DNA of 9,184 bases from Mageeibacillus sp. UBA5734 (GTDB lineage: Bacteria; Bacillota; Clostridia; Saccharofermentanales; UBA5734), in the NCBI GenBank assembly GCA_002419365.1, contig DIGA01000013.1:1-9184 (forward strand), in the 5' to 3' direction. Positions 5,658 through 9,184 of the stretch are shown one piece after another (the first letter of the stretch is position 1; every line of letters begins with the position of its first letter). Under the pieces are notes generated by a model. It was given only the letters and a program-made list of their open reading frames with translations. It did not search any database and had not been told where the DNA came from. Made by a program: the position numbers and the translations under genes.

Positions 5658-5691
5658 AACCGTCTCCTCGCACCTGCCGGAGACGGTTTTT
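5658..5691 (+). terminator. Rho-independent terminator of deoR
   Basis: AACCGTCTCC (5658-5667) pairs perfectly with GGAGACGGTT (5679-5688), with an 11-nt loop and TTTTT at 5687-5691. It lies 46 bp after the deoR stop. Confidence 0.9.
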
Positions 5692-5729
5692 CTATATGCG
5701 GCTCATTCAGACGGTTATTGCTCATGACG

Positions 5730-5773
5730 AAAAAAGAGGCTGTCCCCGGCATTGAGCACAGGAGACAACCCCT
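5730..5773 (-). terminator. Rho-independent terminator of the transketolase operon
   Basis: Read on the - strand, AGGGGTTGTCTCC (5773-5761) pairs with GGGGACAGCCTCT (5747-5735) through 13 bp including three G-U pairs, followed by TTTTTT. It lies 50 bp beyond the end of the last transketolase gene. With the deoR terminator it insulates the convergent units. Confidence 0.85.
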
Positions 5774-5822
5774 TTCAGAAACCTTATTGAACGTTAACCA
5801 GGCAGGGGACGGATCCGGGTGA

Positions 5823-6836
5823 TCAGTAAGCCCAATCCTTGTTCTTGTCCGGTTTGTCCTTCATCTGCAGGACAGCCTTGCGTTCGAGGACTGCTTTGAC
5901 CTTTTCAACGATGACGTCTGCGGTCAAGCCATAGTATTTCTGCAGGAAGTCCTGCGGACCGACTTGGCCGAACTCGTCCTGGACGCCGACCATTTCCATC
6001 GGGACCGGGGTGTTCTTGACCAGGACATCGGCGACAGCACTGCCAAGACCACCAATGACATTGTGGTTTTCGGCGGTGACGATGGCACCGGTTTTCTGGG
6101 CAGCAGCGATGACAGCATCGGCATCGATCGGCTTGACCGTGAACATGTCGAGGACCAGGGCAGACACACCTTCTGCTTCGAGGGTAGCAGCAGCCTTGAG
6201 GGCTTCGGCAACCATGATGCCGGAAGCAATGATCGCAACATCAGTGCCATCTTTGACCAGGGCAGCTTTGCCGATGTCAAAGTCAGAACCAGCTGCGTAG
6301 ACACCGAGCACTTCCTTGCGGCCGAGACGGATGTACTTGAGGCCTTTCATGTCCATCAGCTTGGGCAGGACACTTTCCAGCATGGCTGAGTCAGTGACAT
6401 CAACAACCGTCGCATGAGGGATGGCACGATACAGGGCCATGTCTTCGAAAGGCATGTGCGTGCCACCATTGAAGGCAGCCGTGACACCGGCGTCAGAACC
6501 GACCATGACGACGTCATTTTTCGAGTAGGCGATGGAAAGGAAGACCTGGTCGTAGCAGCGACGGGAAGCAAACGGTCCGAAAGTATGGGCCAGCGGCTTG
6601 AGACCGGCAGCCGAGAGACCGGCAGCCATGCCAGCGAGGTTGGCTTCCGAAACGCCGACATTGTAGGCCTGGTTCGGATGAGCATCGGCCCACTTCTTGG
6701 TGCCGATCGAGCTCATCAGGTCGGCATCGAGGTAGACAAACTTCGGATCTTCGCCGAGCTTGGCGACGACTCCACCGAAGACGTCCTTCATGGCACGCTT
6801 TTCTTTTTCGTTCTTGAAATCAACTTTGAAATCCAT
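5823..6836 (-). CDS. Transketolase, C-terminal subunit (pyrimidine-binding and C-terminal domains)
   Basis: A 337-aa second half of a split transketolase, which moves a two-carbon ketol unit between sugar phosphates using thiamine diphosphate in the non-oxidative pentose phosphate pathway. The pyrimidine-binding domain has the catalytic glutamate in VGVSEANLAGMAAG (E64) and the SRRCYDQV segment (91-98). GGTHMPFEDMALYRAIPH corresponds to the GPTHxxxEDxxxxRxxP segment of one-chain transketolases. The C-terminal transketolase domain covers about the last 130 residues (from VAIIASGIM). The frame is open to 6887, but ATG 6836 is chosen because GAGGTGG stands 5 bp before it. It starts 10 bp after the N-terminal subunit gene, so the pair is translationally linked and should form one enzyme. 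Split enzymes of this kind can also act on unusual sugar phosphates, so specificity is open. Confidence 0.92.
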   Translation of the reverse strand: MDFKVDFKNEKEKRAMKDVFGGVVAKLGEDPKFVYLDADLMSSIGTKKWADAHPNQAYNVGVSEANLAGMAAGLSAAGLKPLAHTFGPFASRRCYDQVFLSIAYSKNDVVMVGSDAGVTAAFNGGTHMPFEDMALYRAIPHATVVDVTDSAMLESVLPKLMDMKGLKYIRLGRKEVLGVYAAGSDFDIGKAALVKDGTDVAIIASGIMVAEALKAAATLEAEGVSALVLDMFTVKPIDADAVIAAAQKTGAIVTAENHNVIGGLGSAVADVLVKNTPVPMEMVGVQDEFGQVGPQDFLQKYYGLTADVIVEKVKAVLERKAVLQMKDKPDKNKDWAY

Positions 6837-6846
6837 TCTCGCCACC

Positions 6847-7689
6847 TCAACCTTTCTGCTCAGCCAGCAGCTTTTCCAGATCGGCAATTGCCGTATCGGC
6901 CAGCTCTGCTGATACCACGATGTGGTGGTTCGCGCTCATTTCCTCAACAGCCTTGACACCAGCACCCTTGACCGTGTTCAGGACGATCATGTGTGGTTTG
7001 CCGGGAGTTGCCTTGGCTTTCTGGATGGCTTCGTAGATGGCTTGCGCATCCTGGCCGTCGATTTCCTGGGCATCCCAGCCGAAGGATTCGAACTTGGCAG
7101 CGATATCGATCTGGTCAAGGATATCCTTGGTATAGCCGTCGAGCTGCTTCTTGTTATAGTCACAGAAAGCAATCAGGTGGTCCAGCTTCTGGTGGCCGGC
7201 AAATTGTGCACCTTCCCAGATCTGGCCTTCATTGAGTTCACCGTCTCCAACGACCAGGAAGGTGTAGCTGTCGCGACCCTGGATGCGGTCACCCAGGCAC
7301 AGTCCGAGTGCTGTAGACATACCCTGGCCCAATGAGCCGGTGGTCATGTCGATACCCGGGGTCTGGTTGCGATCACAGTGGCTGGGCAGCTTGGTACCCG
7401 GAATGTTCAGGGTATTGAGCCAGTCCATGGGGAAAAATCCCTTCAGTGCCAGCGTGGCATAGAGAGCCGGGCCAGCATGTCCCTTTGAGCAGACGAGTTT
7501 GTCACGATCCTCCCACTGCGGGTTTTTGGGGTCGTACTTCATGACAGCCTCATACAAGACAGCAAATGTGTCAGTGATTGAGAGCGCTCCGCCAACATGG
7601 CCAAATCCGCGGACTTTGAACTCTTTCATCTGTTCAATGCGGATTGTTGTGGCGAATTGCTTGATCTGGTTTAACAATTTTGGATCCAT
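6847..7689 (-). CDS. Transketolase, N-terminal subunit (thiamine diphosphate PP domain)
   Basis: A 280-aa first half of the split transketolase. It carries the GHVGGALS segment (30-37), SKGHAGPALYA (69-79), GSLGQG (118-123) and the thiamine diphosphate motif GDGELNEG (148-155), with Asn 28 residues after GDG in CDYNKKQLDG. This is the same spacing as in one-chain transketolases. The size equals the PP domain alone, so it needs its partner gene just downstream. The start is ATG 7689: AAGGAG sits 6 bp upstream. The in-frame ATG at 7695 directly abuts that site and is too close. Transcription probably comes from the promoter at 7746-7773, which overlaps a large palindrome. Confidence 0.92.
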   Translation of the reverse strand: MDPKLLNQIKQFATTIRIEQMKEFKVRGFGHVGGALSITDTFAVLYEAVMKYDPKNPQWEDRDKLVCSKGHAGPALYATLALKGFFPMDWLNTLNIPGTKLPSHCDRNQTPGIDMTTGSLGQGMSTALGLCLGDRIQGRDSYTFLVVGDGELNEGQIWEGAQFAGHQKLDHLIAFCDYNKKQLDGYTKDILDQIDIAAKFESFGWDAQEIDGQDAQAIYEAIQKAKATPGKPHMIVLNTVKGAGVKAVEEMSANHHIVVSAELADTAIADLEKLLAEQKG

Positions 7690-7745
7690 TCGCATCTCCT
7701 TCCTGGTATCCCTTGAAAATTGACAAGCGTGCAAGACGCACTATT

Positions 7746-7773
7746 ATTATAATCAAAAAATGTACATTCTCAA
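7746..7773 (-). promoter_or_regulatory. Promoter of the transketolase operon
   Basis: Read on the - strand: TTGAGA (7773-7768), 16 bp, perfect TATAAT (7751-7746). The start point would be about 50 nt upstream of the ATG at 7689. The -35 lies inside one arm of the 26-bp palindrome. Confidence 0.75.
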
Positions 7774-7791
7774 CAAATTTTTGTTGAGAAT
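7766..7791. repeat. 26-bp perfect palindrome overlapping the transketolase -35 box (probable operator)
   Basis: ATTCTCAACAAA (7766-7777) and its exact complement TTTGTTGAGAAT (7780-7791) flank a 2-bp centre. It covers the -35 box and extends upstream, the usual place for a dimeric repressor. It does not match the CIRCE, Rex, PerR or cre patterns I know. On the - strand a T-run follows 5 nt after it, so a secondary role as weak terminator for pgk is possible. Confidence 0.7.
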
Positions 7792-7819
7792 AAACACACG
7801 CTGGCTGTCCAATTTTTAC

Positions 7820-7864
7820 CCGGGATTGGAATCATCCCGGCCCAGATAAATCCAGACCGGGATG
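7820..7864 (-). other. Three-armed alternative hairpin region after pgk
   Basis: CCGGGAT occurs at 7820-7826 and again at 7857-7863 (as CCGGGATG to 7864), with one complementary arm CATCCCGG between them (7833-7840). The middle arm can pair with either side but not both. No T-run follows on the - strand. It lies in the 3' untranslated region of pgk and could be a stability element, a processing site or a weak terminator. Confidence 0.5.
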
Positions 7865-7884
7865 TATCATCTTGATTGCTTCAT

Positions 7885-9132
7885 TCAACCTTTGCCGTCG
7901 CGTTCATAGGCAGCTTCCATGGCTTCGATCAGCGGCAGTTTCTTGCCGGACATGAAACGGACCATGGCACCGCCTGCGGTGCAGACATAGTTGATTTTCT
8001 TGAGATCGATATACTTGCTGGCAGCGCTGACGGTGTCACCACCGCCGATCACCGAGTAGCCGGGAGCATTGGCGATCGAGTTCCAGAGGGACTTGGTACC
8101 CTCTTCGAACAGTGGGTTTTCGTAGACGCCGGCCGGACCATTGACGAAAATCGTGCCGGCTGTCTGGATGATCGCATCGTAGCGGGCCATCGTGTCCGAA
8201 CCAATGTCGAGGAACATCTTGTCGTCCATCGGCAGGGCGCCGAGTCCAGTGTTGATCCGCTGGCCATCGACTTCGTAAGCCAAGTCGGACGGGACCTCGA
8301 TGCGGCCGGGGAAGTCCCGCAGCATTTCGCGCGCTGGCTCGACGAAGACCATCAAGTCTTTGTCCTTGAGAAATTGCTCGTACTTGGCACCGACTTTGAG
8401 TCCCTCGGCGAGAAGCATGATCACGCCCGTGACACCGCTGGCCAGGATCTTGTCGGCCGTGCCATTTTCGAGGACCGTCTTCATCATGCCAAAGGCATCG
8501 GAGATCTTGGCACCACCGAGGACAAACACGGCAGGTTTGGCAGCACCATTCAGGACTTTGTACAGCGCTTCGTATTCGTCATACAGCAGGCGGCCACCGG
8601 CTGTGGGCAGAAGTTCCTGGAAAGCGACCATGCTCGGGCAATTGCGGTGGGCCGCAGCAAATGCGTCGTTGACATAGATGTCAAACAACGGGGCAAGCGT
8701 GCGAACCAGCCAGGTGTCGAGCATTTCCCTGGCGGTCAGTTTGACTTCCTTTTCGAAGCCGGAGACCTCCTCGGTCAAGTAGCGCAGGTTGCCCAGGAAG
8801 ATGGCTTCACCTGGCTTCAAGGCCTTGATGGCCGCAACGGCAGCTGGACCACAGACATCCTCGACATAGGTGATGGTCTGGCCGAGATGGGCGGACAGTT
8901 TCTCGGCATGTTCGCGCATCGACATCAGGTTCTGGTAGTCGAGCGTGTCGCCCTGATGGGCGATGATGGCCAATTTGGCACCCTGGTCGAGCAGGTACTT
9001 GATGGTCGGAATGCTTTTCTTGATCCGGTTCTCGTTCACGATCTTTTTAGTCTGGGGATCGATCGGTGAATTGACATCGACCCGCAGCAGGACTGCCTTG
9101 TCGTTGTAGTCAAACCGTTCAAGTGAATTCAT
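7885..9132 (-). CDS. pgk: Phosphoglycerate kinase, archaeal-type
   Basis: A 415-aa kinase that transfers phosphate between 1,3-bisphosphoglycerate and ADP in glycolysis. Family motifs are clear: LRVDVNSPID (15-24), YVNDAFAAAHRN (153-164), LGGAKISDAF (205-214), VNGPAGVYE (330-338) and IGGGDTVSAASK (362-373). The wording (VNSPIDP, AHQG, DDV/EDVCGPAA, NDAFAAAHR, FVNGPAGVYE) is that of archaeal phosphoglycerate kinases rather than the usual bacterial form. The HxGRP motif of the substrate site reads HQGDT (59-63), so the arginine is replaced by aspartate. The family call is firm, but substrate and kinetic details may differ. The start at 9132 is 2 bp after the upstream gene's stop, with GGAAG 5 bp before it; ATG 9144, inside the upstream gene, lacks a binding site. 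The gene belongs to an operon entering from the right. Confidence 0.9.
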   Translation of the reverse strand: MNSLERFDYNDKAVLLRVDVNSPIDPQTKKIVNENRIKKSIPTIKYLLDQGAKLAIIAHQGDTLDYQNLMSMREHAEKLSAHLGQTITYVEDVCGPAAVAAIKALKPGEAIFLGNLRYLTEEVSGFEKEVKLTAREMLDTWLVRTLAPLFDIYVNDAFAAAHRNCPSMVAFQELLPTAGGRLLYDEYEALYKVLNGAAKPAVFVLGGAKISDAFGMMKTVLENGTADKILASGVTGVIMLLAEGLKVGAKYEQFLKDKDLMVFVEPAREMLRDFPGRIEVPSDLAYEVDGQRINTGLGALPMDDKMFLDIGSDTMARYDAIIQTAGTIFVNGPAGVYENPLFEEGTKSLWNSIANAPGYSVIGGGDTVSAASKYIDLKKINYVCTAGGAMVRFMSGKKLPLIEAMEAAYERDGKG

Positions 9133-9134
9133 TC

Positions 9135-9184
9135 TTACTTCCATTTGCCGAGACCCAGGTATTTGTTGGTTTCCGCCGTGCCGC
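9135..9184 (-). CDS. C-terminal end of an upstream operon gene, possibly type II glyceraldehyde-3-phosphate dehydrogenase
   Basis: Only the last 16 codons and the TAA stop are visible, reading GTAETNKYLGLGKWK at the end. The stop is 2 bp before the pgk start, so the genes are tightly coupled. A Thr-Asn-Lys-x-Leu-Gly ending resembles the C-terminus of archaeal-type GAPDH, as I remember it, and such an enzyme would feed its product directly to the archaeal-type kinase. With so few residues this is only a suggestion; the reading frame itself is reliable. Confidence 0.45.
   Translation of the reverse strand, partial: GTAETNKYLGLGKWK

Noticed and set aside
5794..5802. TTAACCAGG near the end of the transketolase operon, like the copy after the deoR -10 box
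   Set aside because: Single 9-bp match in a 3' untranslated region with no promoter next to it; probably chance.
7876..9069. 397-aa open frame on the + strand
   Set aside because: It is antisense to the phosphoglycerate kinase gene, whose motifs are unmistakable; no independent evidence of coding.
1..9184. CRISPR arrays, tRNA or rRNA genes
   Set aside because: No regularly spaced repeats, cloverleaf with TTCRA arm or conserved rRNA segments were seen on reading either strand.

Overview
The window suggests an anaerobic Gram-positive bacterium of the Clostridia or a close relative. The reasons are strong AAGGAGG-type ribosome binding sites, compact intrinsic terminators, a two-subunit transketolase, a LarA-family enzyme and an RsgI-like membrane protein beside a sigma factor. 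Most genes are moderately GC-rich; the lines I counted by hand in typical coding DNA were 60-63% GC. The species cannot be named from this.

Left part (1-1124, + strand): the 3' end of an IS200/IS605-type tnpB with its zinc-finger tail, followed by a structured right end that looks like an omegaRNA (reRNA) scaffold. The element ends near 254, just upstream of a Cof-type HAD phosphatase gene (330-1124). Next comes an 80-aa protein of unknown function (1279-1521) with its own promoter and a strong terminator.

Regulatory pair (1630-3235, + strand): an ECF-type sigma factor that has a perfect TATAAT box so close to its ATG that the mRNA may be leaderless, then a single-pass membrane protein with an RsgI-like extracytoplasmic region. 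That protein is odd in several ways. The Asn-Pro cleavage motif usual in RsgI is absent, most of its outer part is AT-rich unlike the flanking DNA, it carries two EF-hand-like loops, and it has two in-frame starts that each have a good ribosome binding site. The pair may be an envelope or extracellular-signal sensing switch.

Central part (3334-5611): larA (- strand) and a DeoR-family regulator (+ strand) diverge from a 277-bp spacer. The two promoters share an extended -10 element, and TTAACCA repeats lie next to both. No Ni-pincer cofactor genes (larB, larC, larE) are in the window.

Right part (5823-9184, - strand): a two-gene transketolase operon (N-terminal then C-terminal subunit) with a promoter embedded in a perfect 12+12 palindrome. 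Upstream of it are an archaeal-type phosphoglycerate kinase and the last codons of another gene whose tail resembles an archaeal-type (type II) glyceraldehyde-3-phosphate dehydrogenase. Together these would turn pentose phosphates into glyceraldehyde-3-phosphate and carry it to 3-phosphoglycerate. The DeoR protein is a plausible, unproven, controller of this sugar-phosphate block. No tRNA, rRNA or CRISPR array was seen.
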